Shown: positions 25,645 through 34,044 of the stretch, piece by piece | Position numbering within the stretch: the first letter of the stretch is position 1 | Layout: every line of letters begins with the position of its first letter | Program-made: the position numbers and the translations under genes | The notes under the pieces: model-generated | Databases searched by the model: none | The model's input: only the letters and a program-made list of their open reading frames with translations | What the model was told of the DNA's origin: nothing | Origin: Candidatus Omnitrophota bacterium | GTDB taxonomy: Bacteria > Ratteibacteria > UBA8468 > B48-G9 > JAFGKM01 | NCBI GenBank assembly: GCA_016928555.1 | Contig: JAFGKM010000026.1 | Span: 1-47,408, forward strand | Length of the DNA: 47,408 nt | Direction: 5' to 3'

Positions 25645-26136
25645 AAAAAAAGGGGCAGTTCATAAGCCGGATTCTGTTTAAACGGCCATTCATCTCGGCC
25701 CCTGATCGCTCAGGGGCTCGCGCGGTCAACCCGAACCTGTAGAGGCAGGGACCCGTAGGTTCTGCTTGACCTTGCTCCGGATGGGGTTTGCCTGTTCCGC
25801 CGGTCGCCCGGCGGAAGGTGAGCTCTTACCTCGCCATTTCACCTTCGCCCTCCGCCGCTATTCGTATCAGTGATACAGCTGTGGAGGGCTGTGTATTTCT
25901 GCGGCACTTTCCAGTCTTTGCAGACTGCTCCCGTTAGGAGCCATCCTCCCTGCTGGAGTCCGGACTTTCCTCCCCTCTTGTACCTGATTGATTTCATCCG
26001 GAGAGCTTCGTTGGCATCGTCGTAAATTGCTTCGGCGTATAAGCATACGCCTCATTATTTACTCCTTGCCGCCTATCTCTCCGGCGAACTGAATCCGGTA
26101 TTTAAATAATTCGGGGCGGCCGTCCGACTGCCCCTC
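25645..26136 (-). ncRNA. rnpB: RNase P RNA (bacterial type A)
   Basis: The catalytic RNA of RNase P, about 490 nt on the minus strand. The P1 helix is GGGGCAGT at the 5' end (26127-26134) pairing with ACTGCCCC at the 3' end (25652-25659). The conserved core GAGGAAAGTCCGGACTCC is present near 25955-25972. The second core block CCCATCCGGAGCAAGGTCAA lies near 25765-25785. The 3' ACAGAATCCGGCTTAT segment (P4 strand) is intact. A run of seven U residues follows P1 and can act as terminator. The distance from the 5' end to the first core block is about 160 nt, against about 60 in E. coli, so the P3 region is greatly enlarged. It starts 5 nt after the rnhA stop. Confidence 0.95.
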
Positions 26137-26141
26137 TATTG

Positions 26142-26555
26142 TCAAAACAATTGTTTCTGCCCGGCTTCCATATATTGATTTGCGGCCTTGTCAGCCTCCC
26201 TGTTTTCTTCTCTCGGGATGTGCGTGAAGGCAACACTATTATACCTTGAAATAAGCCGGGACGCTATGAATTGCAGTTTTTGCAGTCCTTCGTCGCGCAC
26301 TTTGTATTCTTTCTGCATCTGTTTCACGAGAAGCTGGCTGTCGCTTTTTATTTCGAGATCTGCCGGGCAGTAGGAAAGGCAATCAATAAGAGCTGTTATA
26401 AGGGCCATGTATTCGGCGGAGTTGTTCGTTGCGTTTCCGATAGGCACCCCGTATTTCTTTATGAGTTTTTTTTCGGAATATATGACAATCCCTATGGATG
26501 CTTTCCCCGGATTGCCTTTTGAGGCGCCGTCGATATAAACAGTGAGCGTTTCCAT
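26142..26555 (-). CDS. Ribonuclease HI family protein
   Basis: A 137-residue RNase H fold protein that degrades RNA in RNA-DNA hybrids. TVYIDGASKGNPGKASIGIVI carries the first Asp (about 8), NNSAEYMALITAL the Glu, and IKSDSQLLVKQM the second Asp. HIPREENREADKAANQ supplies the last acidic residue. It lacks the basic protrusion of E. coli RnhA, as in many archaeal-like short RNases HI. The ATG overlaps the stop of the upstream zinc-ribbon gene (TGATG), and its own stop is 5 nt from the 5' end of rnpB. The transcript may therefore include rnpB. Confidence 0.88.
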   Translation of the reverse strand: METLTVYIDGASKGNPGKASIGIVIYSEKKLIKKYGVPIGNATNNSAEYMALITALIDCLSYCPADLEIKSDSQLLVKQMQKEYKVRDEGLQKLQFIASRLISRYNSVAFTHIPREENREADKAANQYMEAGQKQLF

Positions 26556-27256
26556 CAATAAAGTATTCTGCTGCAGTTTTCACAGTTGACTATCTCTTTT
26601 TTTCTTTTCACTTTTTCAGCTATATACGTGGGGACGAAAACGGAACATCTTGAACAGCTTTCTCCTTCAAGTTTGCATATTGCTATGCCGTCCTTTTTGC
26701 CTTTCCTTATCTTTTCGTAAATCTTATACAGGTCTTTGTTTATCTCTGAGGCGAGTTTTTCTCTCTCCGCGGATTTTTCCTTGAGCCGCCCCTGCATTTC
26801 CTCTATATTTTTCTCTTCTTCCTGTATTTTAAGAGCGGTGTCTTTTTTGTATTCTTCGGATTTTACGGAATGGCCGGCAAGCTGTTTATTTATCTCCTCG
26901 TCCTTTTCCATCAGGGAGAGAAGCATGTCTTCTATGCCTGTTTTTTTACCTTTCAGCGTTTCTATCTCGGAAAGGAGGGAGTTGTATTCCTTGTTGGTTT
27001 TCACTTCGTCCATACGCTTCTGAAGTTTTTTTATCTCTTCTTCTATAGCCTGAATCTCCAGCTCCCTTTCCTTCTTTTCCACCTGCAGTTTTTTATGCTC
27101 TTTTTTAATGAAGTTTGTATCTTCAAGCGCGGATTCCACGGACTGTGCCAGCTGTTTTTTCCTGCCGGGGAAATTATCAATGATTTCCTGGTATGTTTTT
27201 ATCTCGGTATCCAGTTCCTGAAGTTTTACGAGTTTTTCAATTTCCTGTGTTAACAT
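26555..27256 (-). CDS. Coiled-coil zinc-ribbon protein (COG1579/CdsZ-like)
   Basis: A 233-residue protein with a long charged coiled coil (about 5-180, rich in KKEHKKLQVEKKE-like heptads). It ends in a C4 zinc ribbon with Cys at about 201, 204, 225 and 228 (CSRC and CENC). The family (zf-RING_7, COG1579) is widespread. Chlamydial CdsZ is one member, but the general role is unsettled and may involve RNA or DNA handling. Co-transcription with RNase HI is a recurrent arrangement and fits a nucleic-acid role. The promoter at 27265-27293 puts the start site within about 2 nt of the ATG, and no Shine-Dalgarno sequence is present. Confidence 0.88.
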   Translation of the reverse strand: MLTQEIEKLVKLQELDTEIKTYQEIIDNFPGRKKQLAQSVESALEDTNFIKKEHKKLQVEKKERELEIQAIEEEIKKLQKRMDEVKTNKEYNSLLSEIETLKGKKTGIEDMLLSLMEKDEEINKQLAGHSVKSEEYKKDTALKIQEEEKNIEEMQGRLKEKSAEREKLASEINKDLYKIYEKIRKGKKDGIAICKLEGESCSRCSVFVPTYIAEKVKRKKEIVNCENCSRILY

Positions 27257-27264
27257 AGAAAGTT

Positions 27265-27293
27265 ATGATAACCTATCTTCAGCCAAATGTCAA
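27265..27293 (-). promoter_or_regulatory. Promoter of the zinc-ribbon/rnhA operon, leaderless
   Basis: On the minus strand, a perfect TTGACA (27288-27293), a 17-nt spacer and TATCAT (27265-27270, 5/6). Only 8 nt separate the -10 box from the ATG at 27256. The -35 box directly abuts the queF stop codon. Confidence 0.75.
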
Positions 27294-27695
27294 TCAGGAT
27301 TTTGCCGGATATAGAACCTCTATTATCGATTTTATCCCGCCGCGCGGCTGAAATTCCCCTCTTACGCGCAGTCGTTTCGGCCTGCATGCTTTCACAATGT
27401 CATCCTTTATACGGTTCACGGCATTTTCGTAGAATATTCCGATGTTCCTGTAGCCCTGTATATACAATTTCAGAGATTTCAGTTCCAAGACCAGTTTTTC
27501 AGGTTCATATTCAATTGTGATGACTCCGAAGTCCGGCTGGCCTGTTTTGGGGCAAAGCGAGGTATATTCGGGAATAACTGCGGTTATCGTGTAAGCTCTG
27601 AACTGATTTTCAAAACACTCTATTTCCGGCAGTTTTGCGTCAAGTCCGGCCTTTTCGCACCCCTCATATCCCTTTCTTTTCCTTGAGTTTTTCAT
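27294..27695 (-). CDS. queF: NADPH-dependent preQ0 reductase QueF
   Basis: A 133-residue T-fold enzyme of the short (type I) QueF class. It reduces 7-cyano-7-deazaguanine to preQ1 in queuosine synthesis. EYTSLCPKTGQPDFG holds the catalytic Cys (about 48) and Asp, and LELKSLKLYIQGYRNIGIFYE is the QueF signature helix. No other queuosine gene is in the window. It follows acylphosphatase with 6 nt between them, so the two are probably co-transcribed. Confidence 0.95.
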   Translation of the reverse strand: MKNSRKRKGYEGCEKAGLDAKLPEIECFENQFRAYTITAVIPEYTSLCPKTGQPDFGVITIEYEPEKLVLELKSLKLYIQGYRNIGIFYENAVNRIKDDIVKACRPKRLRVRGEFQPRGGIKSIIEVLYPAKS

Positions 27696-27701
27696 GTTAT
27701 T

Positions 27702-27974
27702 TCAAAAAGCAACGCTGAAGGAGGTGAATTCTCCCGAATGAGTTTCCGTCTTTTTAACAATTTCCGATATGTTTTTTCCGAGACACCCTTCATTCAGCTT
27801 TTGCAGGAAATTCTCAATTTGCTCATTTTCGCCTTCCGCTACTATTTCAACCCTGCCGTCGGGAAGGTTTTTCACCCATCCGGCAATACCTGTTTCAGAA
27901 GCTATTCCCCTTGCGTAAAACCTGAAGCCGACCTGCTGGACTTTGCCTTTTACGAAGATATGACAGCGTTCCAT
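27702..27974 (-). CDS. acyP: Acylphosphatase
   Basis: A 90-residue enzyme that hydrolyses carboxyl phosphates. The phosphate-binding loop VGFRFYARGIA (Arg about 18) and WVKNLPDGRVEIVAEG (catalytic Asn about 36) are intact. Length is standard. It is transcribed towards queF and lies just downstream of the groEL terminator hairpin. Confidence 0.95.
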   Translation of the reverse strand: MERCHIFVKGKVQQVGFRFYARGIASETGIAGWVKNLPDGRVEIVAEGENEQIENFLQKLNEGCLGKNISEIVKKTETHSGEFTSFSVAF

Positions 27975-27998
27975 TGATATGGTTTCTGCGGGTTTTAT

Positions 27999-28037
27999 AG
28001 AAGAGGCCCCGTTCCGTGAAAGAGCAGGGCCTCTTCT
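27999..28037. terminator. Hairpin terminator after groEL
   Basis: An 11-bp GC-rich stem AGAAGAGGCCC (27999-28009) / GGGCCTCTTCT (28027-28037) with a 17-nt loop, starting 10 nt after the groEL stop. On the minus strand it is followed by ATAAAA rather than a clean U-tract. On the plus strand TTT follows. It probably ends or attenuates the groESL transcript. Confidence 0.65.
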
Positions 28038-28046
28038 TTTAACTGC

Positions 28047-29684
<1,638 letters not shown>

Positions 29685-29987
29685 TTATTTTTCGTCGACA
29701 ACAGCAAGGACGTCCTCTTCCCTGAGTATCATATATTCCTTGCCCTCAACAGTTATTTCGGTACCTGAATATTTTCCGTAAAGGATTTTATCCCCCACTT
29801 TCACTTCCATGGCAACCGTCTTGCCGTTTTCGTCAAGCTTTCCCTTTCCTGACGCAACCACCTTTCCTTCCTGAGGTTTTTCTTTGGCGGTATCAGGGAG
29901 AATGATACCCCCTTTCGTTTTCTCTTCCGCTTCCAGCGGTTCAACCACCAGCCTGTCTCCCAGTGGCCTTAACTTCATTTTTCCCAT
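29685..29987 (-). CDS. groES: 10-kDa co-chaperonin GroES
   Basis: A 100-residue co-chaperonin lid. [21 protein letters not shown], the mobile loop [14 protein letters not shown] and [14 protein letters not shown] are conserved. AGGAGG is placed 5 nt before the ATG at 29987. Its leader is about 60 nt and comes from the promoter at 30057-30084. No CIRCE operator is present, so HrcA control is not indicated. Confidence 0.97.
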   Translation of the reverse strand: MGKMKLRPLGDRLVVEPLEAEEKTKGGIILPDTAKEKPQEGKVVASGKGKLDENGKTVAMEVKVGDKILYGKYSGTEITVEGKEYMILREEDVLAVVDEK

Positions 29988-30056
29988 ATGTTCCTCCTTT
30001 TTGAATTTGATATGGAATTGTTAACAGAGACCTTCATCCGGCTTTACAAATTATTA

Positions 30057-30084
30057 ATTATACCTTAAAAAAGAAAACTGTCAA
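30057..30084 (-). promoter_or_regulatory. groESL promoter
   Basis: On the minus strand, a perfect TTGACA (30079-30084), a 16-nt spacer and a perfect TATAAT (30057-30062). This is a housekeeping-type promoter rather than a heat-shock sigma-32 one. Confidence 0.8.
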
Positions 30085-30141
30085 GAGTAAAAATTATGTA
30101 CTGCCAAATTGCCTTTTAAACCTTAAAAATACCCTTGCTAT

Positions 30142-30169
30142 TTGTGATAAATCCGGTTAGAGTTATAAT
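30142..30169 (+). promoter_or_regulatory. Promoter of the 133-residue hypothetical gene
   Basis: TTGTGA (30142-30147, 4/6), a 16-nt spacer and a perfect TATAAT (30164-30169), about 29 nt upstream of the ATG at 30198. The AGGAGG ribosome site lies in between. Confidence 0.6.
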
Positions 30170-30197
30170 GTAGAAAATTTTCAGGAGGCGAAAGAAC

Positions 30198-30599
30198 ATG
30201 GAAGACGAGATAAAAAGATACAGGATAAGCCCGAAACAGTATCTCTGTATTACCCCTGAAGAAGCGGTTTCTACCGGAATTACCGTGGGAGAGGAAATGC
30301 TTGAGGAAATCGCCCTTATCAAGTCGCAGGGCTTTGGATATAAGATGTATGCATCAATAAGAGAGATTCCTGAGGATAAGCTGAAGGAAATTGCAATGAG
30401 CGAAAGGAAAGAAAGACTCTTTGACAACAGAAAAGAAGCGGTCAGATACATTGCGGAAAACAATGCTGATAACTCTCTTTTCCTTTATGCCGTAAAAGAT
30501 ACCAGGATGGTGGACAGAAGGGAAATAGGCAGATTTGAAGATATGCCTGTTGAGGATTTCATGTCTCAGCTGAAGGATTTTGATAAAGGCGGCGCTTAG
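30198..30599 (+). CDS. Small acidic/charged hypothetical protein
   Basis: A 133-residue cytosolic protein, highly charged and predicted mainly helical, starting MEDEIKRYRISPKQYLCITPEEAV. It has no signal peptide, membrane helix or Cys-based motif, and I do not recognise a family. AGGAGG at good spacing and a promoter of its own support expression. It stands alone between divergent groES and a tRNA gene. Confidence 0.75.
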   Translation: MEDEIKRYRISPKQYLCITPEEAVSTGITVGEEMLEEIALIKSQGFGYKMYASIREIPEDKLKEIAMSERKERLFDNRKEAVRYIAENNADNSLFLYAVKDTRMVDRREIGRFEDMPVEDFMSQLKDFDKGGA

Positions 30600-30612
30600 G
30601 GCAACAGACAGA

Positions 30613-30641
30613 TTGACGCGGATAATAAGGTGTGATAGAAT
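30613..30641 (+). promoter_or_regulatory. tRNA-Gly promoter
   Basis: TTGACG (30613-30618, 5/6), a 17-nt spacer and TAGAAT (30636-30641, 5/6). The expected start lies about 15 nt before the tRNA. Confidence 0.7.
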
Positions 30642-30662
30642 TCTTTCCGATTATTTTCCTGC

Positions 30663-30733
30663 GCGGGATTAACTCAGGGGTAGAGTACGAGCTTCCCAAG
30701 CTCGGAACACGGGTTCGAATCCCGTATCCCGCT
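30663..30733 (+). tRNA. tRNA-Gly (anticodon CCC)
   Basis: A 71-nt cloverleaf: acceptor GCGGGAT/ATCCCGC, D-stem ACTC/GAGT, anticodon stem CGAGC/GCTCG with loop TTCCCAA, and T-stem ACGGG/CCCGT with loop TTCGAAT. CCA is not encoded. Its T-arm and acceptor 3' strand are repeated 145 nt downstream. Confidence 0.95.
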
Positions 30734-30909
30734 TTATCTCTTACCTGAAACGGGATGAGAACCTTTTGGGTTCGAGCCGACGATTAATCTTACCTCGTAA
30801 GAAGGTTAGCAATCTTCTCTGAAAAAATGAGGAGACCGTGCGTTATCGTTTCACATATGCACAATCCCGTATCCCGCTTTATCTTGAAACGGGATGAGAA
30901 CCTTTTGGG
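30718..30909 (+). repeat. Direct repeat of the tRNA-Gly 3' end (copies 30718-30770 and 30863-30909)
   Basis: Copy A covers the last 16 nt of the tRNA plus 37 nt after it. Copy B repeats all of it except a 6-nt gap (CTTACC missing), giving 47 identical bases. The 92 nt between them hold no gene. Partial tRNA 3'-end copies like this are typical attachment-site remnants or products of slippage. Confidence 0.8.
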
Positions 30910-31062
30910 GGAGAGTTTTTCGTCTCCCCGTATATTTTTCCCTTGAGAGAAGAACGCGAGGGGAGCGAAGTCAGAGGTTGCGACGAGAAGGAGCAATCTC
31001 AGCGGGTGGCCGACCCGAGCCGTATTGGGAGGCGAGCGGCGCCGAGCTGACGATCAATCCTG
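30734..31062. other. Gap after tRNA-Gly, no gene
   Basis: A 329-nt stretch with the tRNA 3'-end duplication in its first half. The second half is G-rich (about 30905-31050) with GAGAG/CTCTC-like words and GAGCCG/GAGCTG-ACGAT motifs. ACGATTAATC (30780) and ACGATCAATC (31048) are near-identical, suggesting a further degenerate repeat. I see no credible reading frame. Confidence 0.5.
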
Positions 31063-31530
31063 CTATTTCTTTACTGTCTCGAGGAGTCTGTTGAACTTCC
31101 CCTGCGACGGGAAGTATCTGATCTGGAGAGACAGATTAAGCAATACGAAGACTGTCAGCCATGTCAAATTTCCGCATATGAGAAACCCGAAGAACCCCAT
31201 CACTGAAATCGTGTTCAACAGCCAGAGCATTATGAACGTATAGGCGAAATAAGAAGAAAGATTTTCTTCATTCCTCTGCCCGTCCCTGACAAAAAGCCGC
31301 TGAGTGAAAAAATCGGAAATGCCGTCGCAGAAGAAGAAAATGACTACGCCTATTCCGAAAAGCACATATTGTAAAATCCGCGCGATACCCTGGTCGTAAT
31401 CGTCAACGAGCGCAGGCATGCCCTTCCTTGAAACAAGAATTCCCGCCGCAAGGATAATAAAGGGAAAAGCCGTTGAAAAAACACCAAGTTTTTTTATTCT
31501 GTCGAATGAAAAGCTGTTTGTGTTTTTCAT
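31063..31530 (-). CDS. Small polytopic membrane protein, unknown
   Basis: A 155-residue protein with four predicted transmembrane helices: about 17-33, 48-66, 92-112 and 118-136. The N-terminus and C-terminus are basic. A strong GGAGGAG precedes the ATG. There is no recognised motif; it does not look like a transporter subunit. It has no operon partner: a dispersed repeat lies upstream and the tRNA-Gly gap downstream. Confidence 0.65.
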   Translation of the reverse strand: MKNTNSFSFDRIKKLGVFSTAFPFIILAAGILVSRKGMPALVDDYDQGIARILQYVLFGIGVVIFFFCDGISDFFTQRLFVRDGQRNEENLSSYFAYTFIMLWLLNTISVMGFFGFLICGNLTWLTVFVLLNLSLQIRYFPSQGKFNRLLETVKK

Positions 31531-31559
31531 TTTTCTCCTCCGCCTCTAACCAACGCTTT

Positions 31560-31643
31560 TTGTCATTGCGAGCCGTATCGTGGCGTGGCAATTCCATCCT
31601 TTTCATTGAAATTGTTTCGTCGTTACTCTCCTCGCAATGACAA
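31560..31643. repeat. TTGTCATTGCGAG inverted-repeat element
   Basis: An 84-bp element with perfect 13-bp terminal inverted repeats, TTGTCATTGCGAG (31560-31572) and CTCGCAATGACAA (31631-31643). The inner GTGGCAATTCC word is typical of a repeat found in many bacterial genomes. It has no coding content. Confidence 0.75.
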
Positions 31644-31746
31644 GCGGTGAGGGGTTTTGTTCTTTCTCTTTTTATGAGAGATTGAAATCCGGTTTATTAT
31701 ATCATCTTCCTTCTTCGATTCCAATATTCAGTTACAATTCGCCGCC

Positions 31747-31775
31747 TTGACTTGAGCGGTCGTGAAAGTTAAAAT
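31747..31775 (+). promoter_or_regulatory. tRNA-Arg promoter
   Basis: TTGACT (31747-31752, 5/6), a 17-nt spacer and TAAAAT (31770-31775, 5/6). The expected start is about 8 nt before the tRNA. Confidence 0.7.
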
Positions 31776-31790
31776 ATACCGGAATATCAG

Positions 31791-31863
31791 GCGCCTGTAG
31801 CTCAAGGGATAGAGCATCTGCCTTCTAAGCAGAGGGTTGCCCGTTCGAATCGGGCCAGGCGTA
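31791..31863 (+). tRNA. tRNA-Arg (anticodon TCT)
   Basis: A 73-nt cloverleaf: acceptor GCGCCTG/CAGGCGT (G-U at the first pair), D-stem GCTC/GAGC, anticodon stem TCTGC/GCAGA with loop CTTCTAA, and T-stem GCCCG/CGGGC with loop TTCGAAT. CCA is not encoded. A small gene follows 23 nt later and may share the transcript. Confidence 0.95.
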
Positions 31864-31886
31864 CTTTAAACCATGGGAGGTGCACA

Positions 31887-32129
31887 ATGCTTACGTGGAT
31901 ATGCATAATGCTGGCGATGGGCCTGCTGATGCTTTTCGGAACGGAATTTGTTATTGGAAACAATCTTTTGACTCCGATAGGGATGGTAGTAACACTTATT
32001 TGTATAGGCCTCGGCATAAGAATGTCCTCTTTGCGCAGGAAGGGAGCGAGAGAAAAACTTTCTCTCAGGATAAAAGAACTGGAGGACAAGGTAAAAGAAC
32101 TGACAGAAGGCAAGGGGCAGCAACAGTAA
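31887..32129 (+). CDS. Small membrane protein with C-terminal coiled coil
   Basis: An 80-residue protein with two closely spaced hydrophobic segments (about 2-18 and 28-45). A charged helix follows, ending KELEDKVKELTEGKGQQQ, which could form a coiled coil. GGGAGG precedes the ATG. It starts 24 nt after the tRNA-Arg gene, so it is probably read from the tRNA promoter. Function unknown. Confidence 0.6.
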   Translation: MLTWICIMLAMGLLMLFGTEFVIGNNLLTPIGMVVTLICIGLGIRMSSLRRKGAREKLSLRIKELEDKVKELTEGKGQQQ

Positions 32130-32182
32130 GCGGCAATTTAAAATCCGGCGGCGTATAGTTTTTAATGAAGGAGTGTTTTATC

Positions 32183-32779
32183 ATGCAAAATATGGAGAAT
32201 AACGTAAGAGAAATGAAAGCCAGACTGCTTGAACTAATAAAGGAACGGGCGCTTTTCGTAGGTCAGAGGAAACTGTCTTCCGGAAAGATGAGCAACTGCT
32301 ATATTGACGGAAAACTTATAACCTGCGACCCTGAGGGATTATATCTGACGGGTAAAATCATGCTTTCCATGTTCGGGCAGGAGAAGATAGACGCCATCGG
32401 AGGAATGACTATAGGCGCCGACCCCATAGCCGCATCTGTTGCCGTTGTGAGCTATCTGGAAGGCAGGCCGGTCAAATCTTTTATTGTAAGGTCTGCGCAA
32501 AAACAGCACGGGATGGGCAAGCTTATTGAAGGGCATATGCAAAAGGGATGGTCCGTCGTGATAGTTGACGACGTGATTACCACCGGCGGTTCTGTTTTGA
32601 GGGCTATAAAGGCGGTGGAAGAAGCGGGAGGAACAGTTAAAAAGGTTATTGCCATCGTTGACCGCATGGAAGGAGCGGGAGAAGCCCTTTCGGAACAAAA
32701 CATCCCTCTTGAATCAATCTTCACAAAGGATGATGTTGATTTCGGCAAGATGTTCCGAACCGCGCCTCCTCAATGCTGA
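32183..32779 (+). CDS. pyrE: Orotate phosphoribosyltransferase
   Basis: A 198-residue enzyme making orotidine 5'-phosphate from orotate and PRPP in pyrimidine synthesis. VVIVDDVITTGGSVLRA is the PRPP-binding motif, and GMTIGADPIAASVA and the KQHGMGKLIEG loop are conserved. The frame is open from an ATG at 32165, but AAGGAG at 32168-32173 correctly positions the ATG at 32183. No other pyr gene is in the window. The wecB promoter begins directly after its stop. Confidence 0.95.
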   Translation: MQNMENNVREMKARLLELIKERALFVGQRKLSSGKMSNCYIDGKLITCDPEGLYLTGKIMLSMFGQEKIDAIGGMTIGADPIAASVAVVSYLEGRPVKSFIVRSAQKQHGMGKLIEGHMQKGWSVVIVDDVITTGGSVLRAIKAVEEAGGTVKKVIAIVDRMEGAGEALSEQNIPLESIFTKDDVDFGKMFRTAPPQC

Positions 32780-32808
32780 TTGACCGGTTTCAAGAGCTGT
32801 GATAAAAT
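32780..32808 (+). promoter_or_regulatory. Promoter of the wecB-VTC operon
   Basis: TTGACC (32780-32785, 5/6), a 17-nt spacer and TAAAAT (32803-32808, 5/6). It begins immediately after the pyrE stop and about 30 nt before the wecB ATG. It separates pyrimidine synthesis from the envelope gene block. Confidence 0.7.
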
Positions 32809-32839
32809 TAATGCCTGAATTTTAAGGCGTTTCCCATTT

Positions 32840-34027
32840 ATGAAAATCGCAATAGTATTCGGAACACGTCCGGAAGTAATCAAGCTGGCGCCTATTATAT
32901 ACGCGCTGAAGAACCATTTCAAATTGACCACGGTATTTTCAGGCCAGCATACAAGTCTGATAAATAATGCACTTTCCTTTTTTGACATAACTCCGGATTA
33001 TACCTTCTCCTGCATGAATAAAAAACCCGACTTGGGCACATTGACCGCAAGAATAAACAGAGAAATGTCAGCCGTCTTTAAAAAAGAGAAGCCGAAGGCT
33101 GTTATTGTTCAGGGAGATACGATGACGACCTACACTGCGGCTTTTCAGGGTTTTTTAAGCAAAATGCCGGTTGTCCACGTTGAGGCAGGCTTAAGGACAA
33201 ACAATAAGTTCTCCCCGTATCCTGAAGAAGTTTTAAGGACTCTTGTAAGCAGAATAGCAGATTTTCATTTTGCGCCTACGGCAGGGGCGAGGGAAAACCT
33301 CCTGTCCGAAAAAATCCGCAGAGACAGGATACTTATAACCGGAAATACGGTGGTTGACGCCCTTCTTCTGGCTGAAAGGATGCTGGATGAAAAGGAAATA
33401 TTTTCCGAGCTTTCTAAGGCTTTATCCATGGATGCAGGAGAAGGGTTCAGAAAAAAGAAAACGGTTCTTGTTACGTCCCACAGGAGGGAGAACATCAGCT
33501 TCGGACTTAAGCAGATATGCAGTGCGGTAAACACTCTGTCAGACAGGTATAAAAATCTCCTGTTTATCTGGCCTCTCCACAAAAACCCTGACGTAAGGAA
33601 GATCGTGTTCAGGGAAATAAACAAGCGGAGAGAGAATATTTTGATTACGGAGGCGCTCTCGTACCCCGCAACAGTGTATCTTATGAGGAAATCTGTTATA
33701 ATAATGACAGATTCCGGAGGGATACAGGAAGAGGCGCCTACATTCAGGCGGCCTGTGCTGGTGCTGAGGGAATCCACGGAAAGGCCGGAAATTATAGAAT
33801 CCGGCACAGGTTTTTTGACAGGGACTGACGATAAAAAAATATGCCGTGTCTTTTCAAAGCTGTACGAAGACAGGGATTTTTACAAAAGAGCGACGAGGGT
33901 TAAAAATCCCTTCGGAGACGGCAAAGCCTCGGAGAGGATTTTGAAGTTTTTTCTTAACCGTGACGTTCAGGATTTTATAAGCAGGTATCCGGCATCTTTT
34001 GACATGGAATTCAGAGGTTTTAAATAA
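32840..34027 (+). CDS. wecB: UDP-N-acetylglucosamine 2-epimerase (non-hydrolysing)
   Basis: A 395-residue GT-B-fold epimerase producing UDP-ManNAc from UDP-GlcNAc, a precursor for surface glycans. FGTRPEVIKLAPI, QGDTMTTYTAAF, HVEAGLRTNNKFSPYPEE and TDSGGIQEEAPTFRRPVLVLRESTERPE are family hallmarks. The usual PEE-x-NR motif reads PEEVLR here, an Asn to Leu change next to the active site. It is the first gene of the envelope block, so it probably supplies the sugar donor. The ribosome site is weak. Confidence 0.93.
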   Translation: MKIAIVFGTRPEVIKLAPIIYALKNHFKLTTVFSGQHTSLINNALSFFDITPDYTFSCMNKKPDLGTLTARINREMSAVFKKEKPKAVIVQGDTMTTYTAAFQGFLSKMPVVHVEAGLRTNNKFSPYPEEVLRTLVSRIADFHFAPTAGARENLLSEKIRRDRILITGNTVVDALLLAERMLDEKEIFSELSKALSMDAGEGFRKKKTVLVTSHRRENISFGLKQICSAVNTLSDRYKNLLFIWPLHKNPDVRKIVFREINKRRENILITEALSYPATVYLMRKSVIIMTDSGGIQEEAPTFRRPVLVLRESTERPEIIESGTGFLTGTDDKKICRVFSKLYEDRDFYKRATRVKNPFGDGKASERILKFFLNRDVQDFISRYPASFDMEFRGFK

Positions 34028-34044
34028 CAAGGGAGGATATGAAA

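Noticed and set aside
29988-30110. CIRCE operator upstream of groES
   Set aside because: No TTAGCACTC-N9-GAGTGCTAA pattern is present in the leader or promoter region.
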